From Duganella sp. CF458 (lineage in GTDB: Bacteria; Pseudomonadota; Gammaproteobacteria; Burkholderiales; Burkholderiaceae_D), in NCBI RefSeq assembly GCF_900113115.1, contig NZ_FOOF01000026.1, positions 1 to 54,277 on the forward strand: 54,277 nt of DNA, written 5' to 3'. Position numbers and translations under genes: made by a program. Below, one piece after another: positions 34,703-42,620 of the stretch. The stretch's first letter is position 1. Each line of letters begins with the position of its first letter. The notes under the pieces were generated by a model. That model ran no database searches. It saw only the letters and a program-made list of their open reading frames with translations, and was not told the origin of the DNA.

Positions 34703-35197
34703 ATGCATCAAGCAATCCTGAAGCTGGCGGGCGGAATGGCGCTGGCATTGGCATCTGGCGCCGCTTCGGCACAATGGGTTACGACAGATATTCAAGTAAC
34801 CGGCGTGATCCAGGAAATCCCTGGACCGTCGGCCCGCTGCCCCTCCAAGTTCGGCGGCACCATCACCGGCCACGGCAGCAGCCCCCTCTTGGGACGCGTG
34901 GCCTTTGTCGCCAACGATTGCATTACCCCGGACGGCCCCGTGTTCAACTTCAACCGCGGCCGCTTCATCGTGATGACCATGTCCGGCGACCAGCTGTATG
35001 CGAACTATAGCGGCCAGTTCGTGCCGACCGGCCAAGGCTCCAACTACGTCTTCAGCGGCGCCACCTTCCAGATTACCGGCGGCACCGGCCAGTACATATT
35101 TGCCTCGGGCGGCGGCCAACTGCAGGGTAGCGAAGACATGGCGACCGGCGCCGGCACGATCACCATGAGTGGCCGCATGAGCTACTGGAAGCGCTAA
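34703..35197 (+). CDS. exported small beta-rich protein of unknown function
   Basis: 164 residues with a signal peptide ending at ASGAASA (residue ~24). The mature part is rich in Gly, Thr and Ser with alternating hydrophobic residues, and has four Cys-free repeats of the form G-T-G-x-Y (GGTGQYIFASGGGQLQG), suggesting a small beta barrel. Two Cys (SARCPSK, NDCITP) could form a disulfide. The pattern is faintly like allene-oxide-cyclase/dirigent barrels, but this is only an impression. ATG 34703 follows ggagg. It is monocistronic with its own AT-rich promoter region. Confidence 0.75.
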   Translation: MHQAILKLAGGMALALASGAASAQWVTTDIQVTGVIQEIPGPSARCPSKFGGTITGHGSSPLLGRVAFVANDCITPDGPVFNFNRGRFIVMTMSGDQLYANYSGQFVPTGQGSNYVFSGATFQITGGTGQYIFASGGGQLQGSEDMATGAGTITMSGRMSYWKR

Positions 35198-35227
35198 AGC
35201 CGTTTTTGGCGGCCGCCAGCAGGATTC

Positions 35228-35273
35228 GGCGGCATCCTTTACACTGGCCCTCTTAGCCAGCCAGGATGCCGCC
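35228..35273 (+). promoter_or_regulatory. hairpin covering the ribosome site of the MFS gene
   Basis: ggcggcatcc (35228-35237) pairs exactly with ggatgccgcc (35264-35273), immediately before ATG 35274. An inner stem, ctggc (35244-35248) with gccag (35256-35260), stacks inside. The only Shine-Dalgarno-like bases (cagga, 35262-35266) lie in the 3' arm. If transcribed from upstream, translation would be masked; if the start is at about 35250, it is instead a DNA dyad. Confidence 0.5.
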
Positions 35274-36500
35274 ATGACCAGCAACGACCGCCAACTCAAT
35301 CTCAAGACGATCTTGCTCACGACCGGCGTCGTGCTGACGCTGTCGATGGGCGTGCGCCACGGCTTCGGCTTCTGGATGCAGCCGATTTCGCAGGCCAATG
35401 GCTGGACGCGCGAAACCTATTCGCTGGCCCTGGCGCTGCAAAACTTGATGTGGGGCGCCTTCGGGCCCTTCGCCGGCATGGTGGCGGACCGCTGGGGCAC
35501 CCAGCGCGTTGTGATCGCCGGCGCCTTCTCCTATATGGCAGGCTTGCTGTGGATGGCCACGGTGACGCAGCCGACCCTGTTCATCATCGGCTCGGGCGTG
35601 TTGATCGGCCTCGGCCTGGCGTGTACCGCCTTTGGCGCGGTGAGCGGCATCATCGGCCGCGCGGCGCCGGTGGAAAAGCGCTCCTGGGCCTTTGGCGTGT
35701 CGGGCGCGGCCAGCTCGTTCGGCCAGTTCCTGATGATGCCCGTCGAGCAGCACCTGATCTCTTCCATCGGCTGGCAGCACGCCTTCTATGCTTTGGCCGG
35801 CGTGGTGTTCCTGCTGATGATTCCCATGACAGCCTTCCTGCGCGAGCCGAAACACGCTGTGGCGGCCGGCGGCGCCCACCAGAGCGTGGGCGAGGCCATG
35901 CGCGAAGCAATGGGCAACCGTTCCTTCATGCTGCTGGTGGCAGGATATTTCGTATGCGGCTTCCAGTTGGTCTTCGTCGGCGCCCACCTGCCGGCCTACC
36001 TGAAGGACAAGGGCATTGCCACGCCGGGCGTGGCGGTGATGGCGTTGGCGCTGATCGGCCTGTTCAACATCTTCGGCTCGTTCACCGCCGGCCAGCTCGG
36101 CGGCCGCATGCCGAAGCGCTACCTGCTCTCTTCGATCTACTTTGCCCGCTCGGTGGTGATCGGCCTGTTCCTGCTGGCCCCTTTGTCGCAGTGGTCGGTT
36201 TACCTGTTTGCCGCAGCCATTGGCTTCCTGTGGCTGGCCACGGTGCCGCTCACCAACGGCATCATCGCCGGTGTGTTCGGCTTGAAGCATATGTCGATGC
36301 TGGCCGGCGTGGTGTTCCTGTCGCACCAGGTGGGCAGCTTCATCGGGGTGTGGCTGGGCGGCTACCTGTTCGACAGGCTGGGCAGCTATGACGTGGTGTG
36401 GGGCATCACGCTCGGCCTCGGCATCTTCGCCGGCCTGGCCAACCTGCCGATCGACGAGCGCCCGCTGGTGCGCAGCGGACCGGGCCTGAAGGCGGCGTGA
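35274..36500 (+). CDS. major facilitator superfamily transporter
   Basis: 408 residues, twelve predicted membrane segments. The N-terminal half has RHGFGFWMQPISQANGW, typical of the oxalate/formate antiporter-like (OFA) branch; the MFS loop 2-3 motif appears as GMVADRWGTQRV. Probably exports or exchanges an organic anion; the substrate is unknown. The ATG directly follows a 10-bp stem that could hide the ribosome site. The 42-residue peptide gene begins within two bases of the stop, suggesting coupling. Confidence 0.9.
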   Translation: MTSNDRQLNLKTILLTTGVVLTLSMGVRHGFGFWMQPISQANGWTRETYSLALALQNLMWGAFGPFAGMVADRWGTQRVVIAGAFSYMAGLLWMATVTQPTLFIIGSGVLIGLGLACTAFGAVSGIIGRAAPVEKRSWAFGVSGAASSFGQFLMMPVEQHLISSIGWQHAFYALAGVVFLLMIPMTAFLREPKHAVAAGGAHQSVGEAMREAMGNRSFMLLVAGYFVCGFQLVFVGAHLPAYLKDKGIATPGVAVMALALIGLFNIFGSFTAGQLGGRMPKRYLLSSIYFARSVVIGLFLLAPLSQWSVYLFAAAIGFLWLATVPLTNGIIAGVFGLKHMSMLAGVVFLSHQVGSFIGVWLGGYLFDRLGSYDVVWGITLGLGIFAGLANLPIDERPLVRSGPGLKAA

Positions 36501-36501
36501 C

Positions 36502-36630
36502 ATGAAGCAGCGGCTGCTCCATATCGGACTCTGGGCCTTCGTTGCGACCGTGCTGGCGCTGGCGTTCCTGGCCTACCTGCAGCCGGCCTTCATGCTCGAC
36601 CTGGCCAACCGCATCTATCTTTGCTTATAA
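36502..36630 (+). CDS. 42-residue single-span membrane peptide
   Basis: Small reading frame, ATG 36502 to TAA 36630. It has a basic start (MKQRLLHIG), one hydrophobic helix (LWAFVATVLALAFLAYLQ) and a conserved-looking tail, MLDLANRIYLCL. It begins one base after the MFS stop and ends eight bases before the glutaredoxin gene, so it bridges the two. Tails of this type (DLANRxxLC) recur, from memory, in short betaproteobacterial proteins beside membrane genes. Function is unknown. Confidence 0.65.
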   Translation: MKQRLLHIGLWAFVATVLALAFLAYLQPAFMLDLANRIYLCL

Positions 36631-36638
36631 TCCTGGCA

Positions 36639-37208
36639 ATGTCCAAGACCGTTATCTGTCCCAAGTGCAGCCACGTGCGGCCGCCCGATGCCACCAATCC
36701 GGAGTGGCAATGTCCTGCTTGCGGTGTGTGTTATACAAAAGCCAATGAGCCATCCCCATCCGCGGCGAGCCGCTATGCCTCGGCGCCGGTGCAGGTAAAG
36801 CAGGGCTGGGATTGGGGTCCGCTGGTCAAGATCGCCCTGGTCGTTGTGGTCGGATGGGCTGTCTCCAAATACTTTACGCAGATGCGCGGGCCGGATGCCG
36901 CTGGCAATACGATGATGGAAACGGTTGAAGAGCGCTTGCAGTCCGCTGCGGCGGGTGCCAAGCGGACCGATATCATGCTGTATTCCGCCCCATGGTGCGG
37001 CTATTGCAAGGAAGCGAAGGCAACCTTCGCTGCCAACGATATTCCTTATACCGATTGCAACGTTGAGGGTGATTTGTTTTGCAAGGACCAGTTCGACCGT
37101 CTGCATGGCACCGGTTTCCCCCTGTTCGTGGTGCGCGGCAAGCGGCTGCAAGAGGGCTTGAACTACAATGCCCTGATCTCTGCCCTGAACGAGGATAAGC
37201 CGCGTTAA
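36639..37208 (+). CDS. zinc-ribbon, membrane-anchored glutaredoxin
   Basis: 189 residues in three parts: an N-terminal zinc ribbon (CPKC at 7-10 and CPAC about 20 residues later), one transmembrane helix near residues 63-80 (LVKIALVVVVGWAVS), and a C-terminal glutaredoxin domain with the redox motif WCGYC and the cis-Pro loop TGFPLFVV. The glutaredoxin domain probably faces one side of the inner membrane, but topology is not fixed by the sequence. It could reduce disulfides or carry iron-sulfur clusters. The 3' end overlaps the convergent M23 gene by four bases. Confidence 0.85.
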   Translation: MSKTVICPKCSHVRPPDATNPEWQCPACGVCYTKANEPSPSAASRYASAPVQVKQGWDWGPLVKIALVVVVGWAVSKYFTQMRGPDAAGNTMMETVEERLQSAAAGAKRTDIMLYSAPWCGYCKEAKATFAANDIPYTDCNVEGDLFCKDQFDRLHGTGFPLFVVRGKRLQEGLNYNALISALNEDKPR

Positions 37209-37930
37209 GCCTGTTTGCGGGACTTGCCGGTTTTCTGGGCGACCTGCGTTTTCTTTTTCGAGGCCTTGTCGCTGGCGACGCGCGAGGCCTTGCCTTTCTT
37301 GCCCTTGCCGGCCTTGTGCGGCGCCGGCGGCACTTCTTCCACACCAGTGCGCTTGGCGTGCATGGCCGATGGCAGGGCGTTGTCTTCCAGGTTGGCCAGC
37401 ATGAAGCGGTTCGGGTCGATGCGGGTGCCGTCCTGGTAGGCTTCCAGGTGCAGGTGAGGACCGGTGGCACGGCCGGTAGCGCCGGACAGTCCGATCAATT
37501 CGCCGGCTGCCACGGTGTCGCCGACACTCACATTGCGCTTGTTCAGGTGGGCGTACAGCGAGCGCAGCCCGCCCTCATGTTCAATCACCACCACGTTGCC
37601 GTACTTGCGGTCGCCCAGGTAGCCCATGCTTGATGCCACCACGGTGCCATCATTGGTCGCCATGACCGGCGTGTTGTGCGGCACGGAGAAATCGATGCCG
37701 CCGTGGGCGCGGCGGCCGCGTGCGGCGCCAAAGAAGCTGCTGACACGGCCACCTTCCAGCGGCAGGCGCCACTGCTGCAGCAGCGATTCTTTCGTTTCTT
37801 TCTCTTCCTGCGGCGGCGGAATGTCCAATGGCTCAGGCATTGCGACTGCAGGCTGCATGACGTTGGCGGCGGCCAGCACGGCCATCAGGAGGAGGTGGGT
37901 AATCTTCGGCATAGCGGACGAGTTTCGCAT
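37205..37930 (-). CDS. secreted M23 peptidoglycan endopeptidase
   Basis: 241 residues: signal peptide to about residue 30, short linker, then an M23/LytM domain with all zinc ligands (H76, D80 in HGGIDF; H159, H161 in GPHLHLE; H128 also present). The C-terminal ~40 residues are Lys-rich. It cleaves peptide cross-links in peptidoglycan if active. About half of its catalytic-domain residues match the M23 part of the M56/M23 fusion encoded at 40112-41656, so they are paralogues. ATG 37930 is chosen; ATG 37912 is also possible. It lies 50 bases after the TonB receptor gene in the same direction. Confidence 0.9.
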   Translation of the reverse strand: MRNSSAMPKITHLLLMAVLAAANVMQPAVAMPEPLDIPPPQEEKETKESLLQQWRLPLEGGRVSSFFGAARGRRAHGGIDFSVPHNTPVMATNDGTVVASSMGYLGDRKYGNVVVIEHEGGLRSLYAHLNKRNVSVGDTVAAGELIGLSGATGRATGPHLHLEAYQDGTRIDPNRFMLANLEDNALPSAMHAKRTGVEEVPPAPHKAGKGKKGKASRVASDKASKKKTQVAQKTGKSRKQA

Positions 37931-37980
37931 AATAAGATGCAATCTGGCAAATACGTAAGGAACAGACAAGGTTTCTTTCG

Positions 37981-40044
37981 TTAGTTGAAGTTCTGCTTGA
38001 AGTTGAGCCTCAAGCTGGTGCCGCCGCGCGTGCCGATAATGGTCTGGCGCCAGGCCAAACCCTCATAGCGATCGGTGCTGGCGCGGTCGGGATGCAGCAC
38101 ATCGGACAAGGCAAGGCGGAACTCCTGGCGTGGCGACAGCTTCCAGGTGGCGCGCAGGTCCAGCTTGCGCTGGTAAGGCGCGCTTGAAGTGAAGGTGGCC
38201 GACTCGCGGCTCGGCCCGCCGGCTTCGTAGGAGAACTCGGCGTCCAGCGTCAGCGCGCTGCGCTTGTAGCTGAGGGCAGCGACGCCGCTCAGTGGCGTTT
38301 GCGCTGCGAGCCGGTTGTCGGGCCCGGGCACGCTGTCGAGGCGCGAGCTGTTGAAGGTGAGGTTGGCGCGCATGGAGAGTGACGCCGCGAGCGGCATGCG
38401 CCACTCAAGCGTGAAGCCATGCACCCGGGCGCTGCCCTGGTTGGCCGGCATGCTGATCCAGCGTTCGCCGTCGCGGTACAGGGTGGACAGGATCACATTG
38501 TCGATGCGGCGCGCGTAGATGCTGGCGCTGAGCAGGCTGTCCTTGCCGAAGTAGTAGTCGATGCCGGCGTCGAGACCCCACGCCAATTCGGGCCGCAAGG
38601 AGGGATTGCCCTGCGTATCCGGATTGGTCGGGCTGTTGTTGTTGTCGGCAGTGAAGCGGCGCGGGATCAGGTCGAGCATATTGGGCGCCTTGTAGCTGCG
38701 GCTGGCGCCCAGGCGCAACTGGCTGTCGCCAGGCAGCGTGCGCATCCACTCGAGCACCGGGCTGACGACGGTGCTGCGCTGTTGCACCGGGGCGGTGTGG
38801 CGGTCATGCGCTTCGGTGCGCATGGTTTCCCAGCGCAGGCCGGCGGACCAGGCGTCCGCGTCGCGCTTCCATTCATCCTGCGCAAAGGCTGCCAGGCGTT
38901 CGATGCGGCCGTCGTAGCGGTCGTCGCGCAGGAAGTTCAGCGCGCCGGTGTGGTGGTACTCGTGCTCGATGCGGGTTTGCATGCGCTGTATGGCGGAGCC
39001 GTCCCAGCCCGCCACCAGTGCATGCCCGTTGCCGAGCGGGTGGGAGTATTTACCGCCGTAGTTGAAGCCGTGTTCGCGTATGTCGCCATCGACGTGGCGC
39101 AGGGTGGGGCCGGGAGCGGCCAGCGGCAAGCCGGCGAAATCGAAATCGGTGCCGCGCGGCGCCTGGTTGCCGCCCAGCTTGAGCTCCCATTGCGCACCGC
39201 CGGCCAGCGTGCGTTGCCATGTCAGTTCGCTGCGCAGGAAATAGCCGCGCATGCGGAAGCGGCTGCGCACGCCGGCAAAGTCGCCGGATTGGCCGAGCTG
39301 CACTTCTTCTTGCGCGTGGTAACGGATATCGCGGCGGTTGACGGTGGCGATGGTTTGCAGCGCAAAGCTGTCGCCGGCGGCGGTAGTCCAGTTCAGGCGC
39401 GGGCTGAGGTTGAGCGATTCGCCGGCGTTGTCCTCGTGCGAGCGGATGGTGCGCAGCATGCCGGGCGCGCTGTCGGTAATGGTGCGGTCGGCAGGCGTGC
39501 TGCTGCGCGACAGGACAGCGCTGACGTTGTGCGACCATCCCTCGGCCTTGCCGGTCGATTGCGCGCTGAGGCGCGGCGACCATGCGCCATGCAGGCCATC
39601 CATTCCGAGCTGCATTTCCCGTGTGTCGCGGTTGACGGATTTGCGCAGCACGATGTTGATCGTGCCCGCGATGCCTTGCGTGCCCAGGACGGCGGAAGCG
39701 GTGCGCATCACTTCGACCCGTTCGATCACTTCCGGCGCCAGGCTGTCCAGCGCGAAGCCGTTGGGGGCGGGTTGGCCGTTCAGCAGGATTTGCGTGTAGC
39801 CCTTGCCCAGGCCGCGCATGCGGATGCCAGCGCTGTCGCTGATGGTGATGCCGGGCAGCCGGCGCAGGGCGTCAGCCACGGTACGGTCCCCGTGCGCGGC
39901 CAATTCTTCCCGGGTCAGCACCAGGGTGCTGGCGGTATCTTCCTTGCGCTGGTCGAGGCGCACCGCTTTGATCTCGACGACGGGCTGGGCGGGCGCGGCT
40001 TGGGCTGCCAGCGCGGCTGCCAGCATGACTATGGTGCTCTTCAT
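37981..40044 (-). CDS. TonB-dependent outer membrane receptor
   Basis: 687 residues with a signal peptide (AAALAAQAAPAQP). The plug domain (~30-150) has VADALRRLPGITIS, IRMRGLGKGYTQILLNG and RVEVMRTASAVLGTQGIAGTINI; the rest is a 22-strand barrel ending in a C-terminal Phe-rich strand (LRLNFKQNFN). It imports an iron chelate, vitamin or another large ligand; nothing in the sequence identifies which. A good ribosome site (gagga) precedes ATG 40044. It lies between two M23-containing genes in an apparent BlaI-led operon. Confidence 0.92.
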   Translation of the reverse strand: MKSTIVMLAAALAAQAAPAQPVVEIKAVRLDQRKEDTASTLVLTREELAAHGDRTVADALRRLPGITISDSAGIRMRGLGKGYTQILLNGQPAPNGFALDSLAPEVIERVEVMRTASAVLGTQGIAGTINIVLRKSVNRDTREMQLGMDGLHGAWSPRLSAQSTGKAEGWSHNVSAVLSRSSTPADRTITDSAPGMLRTIRSHEDNAGESLNLSPRLNWTTAAGDSFALQTIATVNRRDIRYHAQEEVQLGQSGDFAGVRSRFRMRGYFLRSELTWQRTLAGGAQWELKLGGNQAPRGTDFDFAGLPLAAPGPTLRHVDGDIREHGFNYGGKYSHPLGNGHALVAGWDGSAIQRMQTRIEHEYHHTGALNFLRDDRYDGRIERLAAFAQDEWKRDADAWSAGLRWETMRTEAHDRHTAPVQQRSTVVSPVLEWMRTLPGDSQLRLGASRSYKAPNMLDLIPRRFTADNNNSPTNPDTQGNPSLRPELAWGLDAGIDYYFGKDSLLSASIYARRIDNVILSTLYRDGERWISMPANQGSARVHGFTLEWRMPLAASLSMRANLTFNSSRLDSVPGPDNRLAAQTPLSGVAALSYKRSALTLDAEFSYEAGGPSRESATFTSSAPYQRKLDLRATWKLSPRQEFRLALSDVLHPDRASTDRYEGLAWRQTIIGTRGGTSLRLNFKQNFN

Positions 40045-40111
40045 TGCGTTTCCTCAGGGCGAGCGCCGCCACTGCCGGGCGTGCGCGGCATTTGTGCGGC
40101 GGCGGGAATGG

Positions 40112-41656
40112 TTAGCTGGAGCGGCTGGTCTTCAGGCGTTGCAGCGCGGTCCGGGTGGCGTTGGCTTCCAGGTTGCCGATCAAGGCTTGCGGATCGATGT
40201 TCCGGCCGTTGCGGCTGACCTCCATGTGCAGGTGAGGGCCGGTGACTTTGCCGCTGGCGCCGGAGGTGCCGATCGCTTGGCCGGCGACGACGCGCTCACC
40301 TTCCTTGACCAGGCGCTTGTCCATGTGGGCGTACAGGGAGCGCAGGCCGTTGGCGTGTTCGATCGCCACCAGTTCCCCCCACTTTTCTTCGCCCATGTAG
40401 TTGCTGGTTGAGGCGACGATGATGCCGTCCGCCGGTGCGACGATGGGGGTGCCGGTGCGGGCGGCGAAGTCCATGCCGCCATGCCGGCGCCCGGTGGGTG
40501 CGTGCAGGATGCCGAAGAAGGCGCTGACGCGCAGGCTTTCCATCGGGGCTTGCCAGCGGGGCAGGCTGGCCGGCGCCGCCTCGGCTGCGCGGGCTGGTGG
40601 TGAGGCATCGAGGCGCCACGCCAGGGCCGGCTGCAGCAGCACGCTGGCGGCAAGCAGCGCAGGCAGCGCCGCCCAGCTCAAGGCGCCTGCTACGGCGCGC
40701 GGCATGGCGGGCACGCCATCACGGACCATGCCGATGCGGGCGGCGACGGCGTCCGCCACGCGGCCGCCAAACGCGAGGGCGGCGTCATGTCCGGGCGCGG
40801 CCTGCATGCGCAATTGTGCGACCAGCGCGGTGGCATACGCGCGGCGCTGGGTGGCGGGACGGTCTTGCAGCACGCTGCGGTCGCAGCCCAGTTCCTGCGC
40901 CCATGCCATGCGCTGGCCCAGGCGGGCTACCATCGGGTTGAACCATTGGATGGCTTGCAGCAGGACGCTGGCGTGCATCCACAGCGGGTCGCGCCGGGCC
41001 AGGTGGGTCAGTTCGTGCTCGGCCACCAGGCGTTGTTGGATGGGATCGAAATCGCGCAGGTGGCGCGGCAGCAGCAGGATGGGGCGGGCCAGGCCGACCA
41101 GCATGGGTGCGATCGGGGCGTCGATTTCGCGCACTTCCGGCAGCGTGCGTTGCAGGCTGGCGAAGCCGGGATGGGCGGCCAGGTCGAAACGGTCCAGCCG
41201 CTGCGCGGCCGCGATCAATGCGCCGAGGCGGCGTTTGGCGTGCCGCCAGCGTGCGGCGGCGCTGGCCAGGCCGGCGCAGTAGAGCACAAGCCAGGCGTAG
41301 CCCAGCCAGAGCAGGGCCGGCGCCGGCGCGACAGGCGTGGCGCCGTGGCCGTCGACTGCGCCATCCTCGCCGGAAGCGGAGTCGCTGCCGCCAGCGGCGC
41401 TGCGGGAAGCATCGGCCAGGCCGGCGGAAGCCGGCACGGCGGGCAGTTCGATGGCGGGGACCAAGCTCAGGCGAGCAGTGCCGGGCAGCAAGCCCAGCGC
41501 CAGGGTGCCGGCCACCGCAGCCACGCCCAACAGCCAGGGCGCGCGGCGCGCTTCGAGTCCGGGCCAGGCGCGGGCGACACTGCGCAGCAGGAGCCAGGCG
41601 CCGGCGCCGGCCAGCAAGCTGGCGAGGCTCGCTTGCAGGAAGACTAAGGCGAACAT
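40112..41656 (-). CDS. BlaR1-like M56 membrane protease fused to an M23 endopeptidase domain
   Basis: 514 residues. Membrane segments lie near 1-25, 40-60, 115-137 and 320-346. The M56 protease (antirepressor) site is HELTH at 214-218 with E255 in WAQELGCD. In place of the penicillin-binding sensor of BlaR1, the periplasmic C-terminus (~365-514) is an intact M23/LytM domain: H392, D396, H444, H475 and H477. A BlaI-type repressor gene is directly upstream; its stop lies in this gene's ribosome site (aaggag, 7 bases from ATG 41656), so they are coupled. The M23 part may sense or cleave peptidoglycan and trigger the M56 domain to destroy the repressor; this is inference. Relatives are annotated as M23/M56 metallopeptidases. 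Confidence 0.9.
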   Translation of the reverse strand: MFALVFLQASLASLLAGAGAWLLLRSVARAWPGLEARRAPWLLGVAAVAGTLALGLLPGTARLSLVPAIELPAVPASAGLADASRSAAGGSDSASGEDGAVDGHGATPVAPAPALLWLGYAWLVLYCAGLASAAARWRHAKRRLGALIAAAQRLDRFDLAAHPGFASLQRTLPEVREIDAPIAPMLVGLARPILLLPRHLRDFDPIQQRLVAEHELTHLARRDPLWMHASVLLQAIQWFNPMVARLGQRMAWAQELGCDRSVLQDRPATQRRAYATALVAQLRMQAAPGHDAALAFGGRVADAVAARIGMVRDGVPAMPRAVAGALSWAALPALLAASVLLQPALAWRLDASPPARAAEAAPASLPRWQAPMESLRVSAFFGILHAPTGRRHGGMDFAARTGTPIVAPADGIIVASTSNYMGEEKWGELVAIEHANGLRSLYAHMDKRLVKEGERVVAGQAIGTSGASGKVTGPHLHMEVSRNGRNIDPQALIGNLEANATRTALQRLKTSRSS

Positions 41657-41660
41657 CGTC

Positions 41661-42035
41661 TTACTCCTTCTCTTCCGGCCATTCGCTCAGCAACTGCTCC
41701 AGCTCTTTCAGCTCGTTTTGGTTCACCAGCTTGGAGCCGGTGAACATGTTGACGGGCAGCGGCGCGTTCATTTCCATCACCCGATGGCTGAAATCATGGG
41801 CAAATGCAGCCAGCGTTTCAACCTTTTCGAGGACTGGCGCGTATACGTTCATACCGTGGATGGAATGCAGGCTGATCATGCCTTTCTCAAGCATCCGTTC
41901 CAGGGTTTTGCGGGTGGACGAGTATGACCAGGCCAGTTCCTCTTCCACGCGCTCATGGATTTCACGGGCGCTGAGCGGATGCTGTTTCCAAAGTGCCTTG
42001 AGCAGCGTTAATTCGGTAATGGATGGAATGGCCAT
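41661..42035 (-). CDS. BlaI/MecI-type transcriptional repressor
   Basis: 124 residues. A winged-helix domain with ITELTLLKALWKQHPLSAREIHERV, a recognition helix with YSSTRKTLERMLEKG and a C-terminal dimerisation part match BlaI/MecI/CopY repressors, which bind dyads as dimers and are inactivated by cleavage from a partner M56 protease. Start ATG 42035 has aaggag just upstream. The gene is divergent from a small lipoprotein gene, with two dyads between them (42065-42080 and 42097-42114). It is autoregulatory by analogy. Confidence 0.92.
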   Translation of the reverse strand: MAIPSITELTLLKALWKQHPLSAREIHERVEEELAWSYSSTRKTLERMLEKGMISLHSIHGMNVYAPVLEKVETLAAFAHDFSHRVMEMNAPLPVNMFTGSKLVNQNELKELEQLLSEWPEEKE

Positions 42036-42064
42036 AGGGCTCCTTGTGACGTATGACGGCATTG

Positions 42065-42114
42065 TGCGACATGTGTCGCATGAAGGCAAGGAGTTTATGC
42101 GACACGTGTCACAT
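42065..42114. promoter_or_regulatory. two operator-like dyads, probable BlaI-family binding sites
   Basis: tgcgacaTGtgtcgca (42065-42080) and atgcgacaCGtgtcacat (42097-42114) share the half-site tgcgaca. Dyad centres are 33 bases apart, about three helical turns, so dimers would bind the same face. They fill the intergenic space between the divergent blaI-like gene and the lipoprotein gene. The first is perfect outside its central TG; the second has one mismatch in the half-sites. Confidence 0.72.
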
Positions 42115-42131
42115 AATGTATCATTGCGTAT

Positions 42132-42617
42132 ATGAAAAAACTTGCAATAGTTATCACGGTGGTTGCCGCCACGGTTGCATGCAGCAACAAGCGGCTGACC
42201 GAGGCGGAAGTCCTCACCGTGATGGGAAATGTTGAAACCTCGGTCCAGCGCCACGACGCCGACCGCATGATGGCCAATTTCGCACCGAACGCGATGATCA
42301 TGGTGTCGATGCCGGGCCGCGGCGGCGGATTGTCGCGCATGAGCGTGGACGAGTACAAGGCCATGCTGGAAGGACTGTGGAGGGTACAGCTCCAGTCGAC
42401 CTATGAGGTCAGCAAGCGCGAGGTATCGCTGTCCGCCAATGGCCACAGCGCTACGGCGCGCGATGTCGCGAAAGAAGTCGTGCTGCTGCCGGGCGAACGC
42501 ATGGAGTCGCTCAGCAAGCAGAAGGCCGAGATCGCGCTGGTCGATGGCGTCCCGCGCATTATTTCACTGACCGCGGAGGTGGAATCCCTGGTCGCAACGC
42601 CGACAGGCAGGAACTAG
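42132..42617 (+). CDS. small lipoprotein with an NTF2/SnoaL-like domain
   Basis: 161 residues: a lipoprotein signal ending ATVAC (C17), then a predicted alpha+beta domain with SVQRHDADRMMANFAPNAMIMV, a pattern seen in DUF4440/SnoaL-like proteins. No catalytic residues are clear. It begins 18 bases after the second dyad and is therefore likely controlled by the BlaI-type repressor. The next small exported gene starts 3 bases after its stop. Confidence 0.78.
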   Translation: MKKLAIVITVVAATVACSNKRLTEAEVLTVMGNVETSVQRHDADRMMANFAPNAMIMVSMPGRGGGLSRMSVDEYKAMLEGLWRVQLQSTYEVSKREVSLSANGHSATARDVAKEVVLLPGERMESLSKQKAEIALVDGVPRIISLTAEVESLVATPTGRN

Positions 42618-42620
42618 AAC

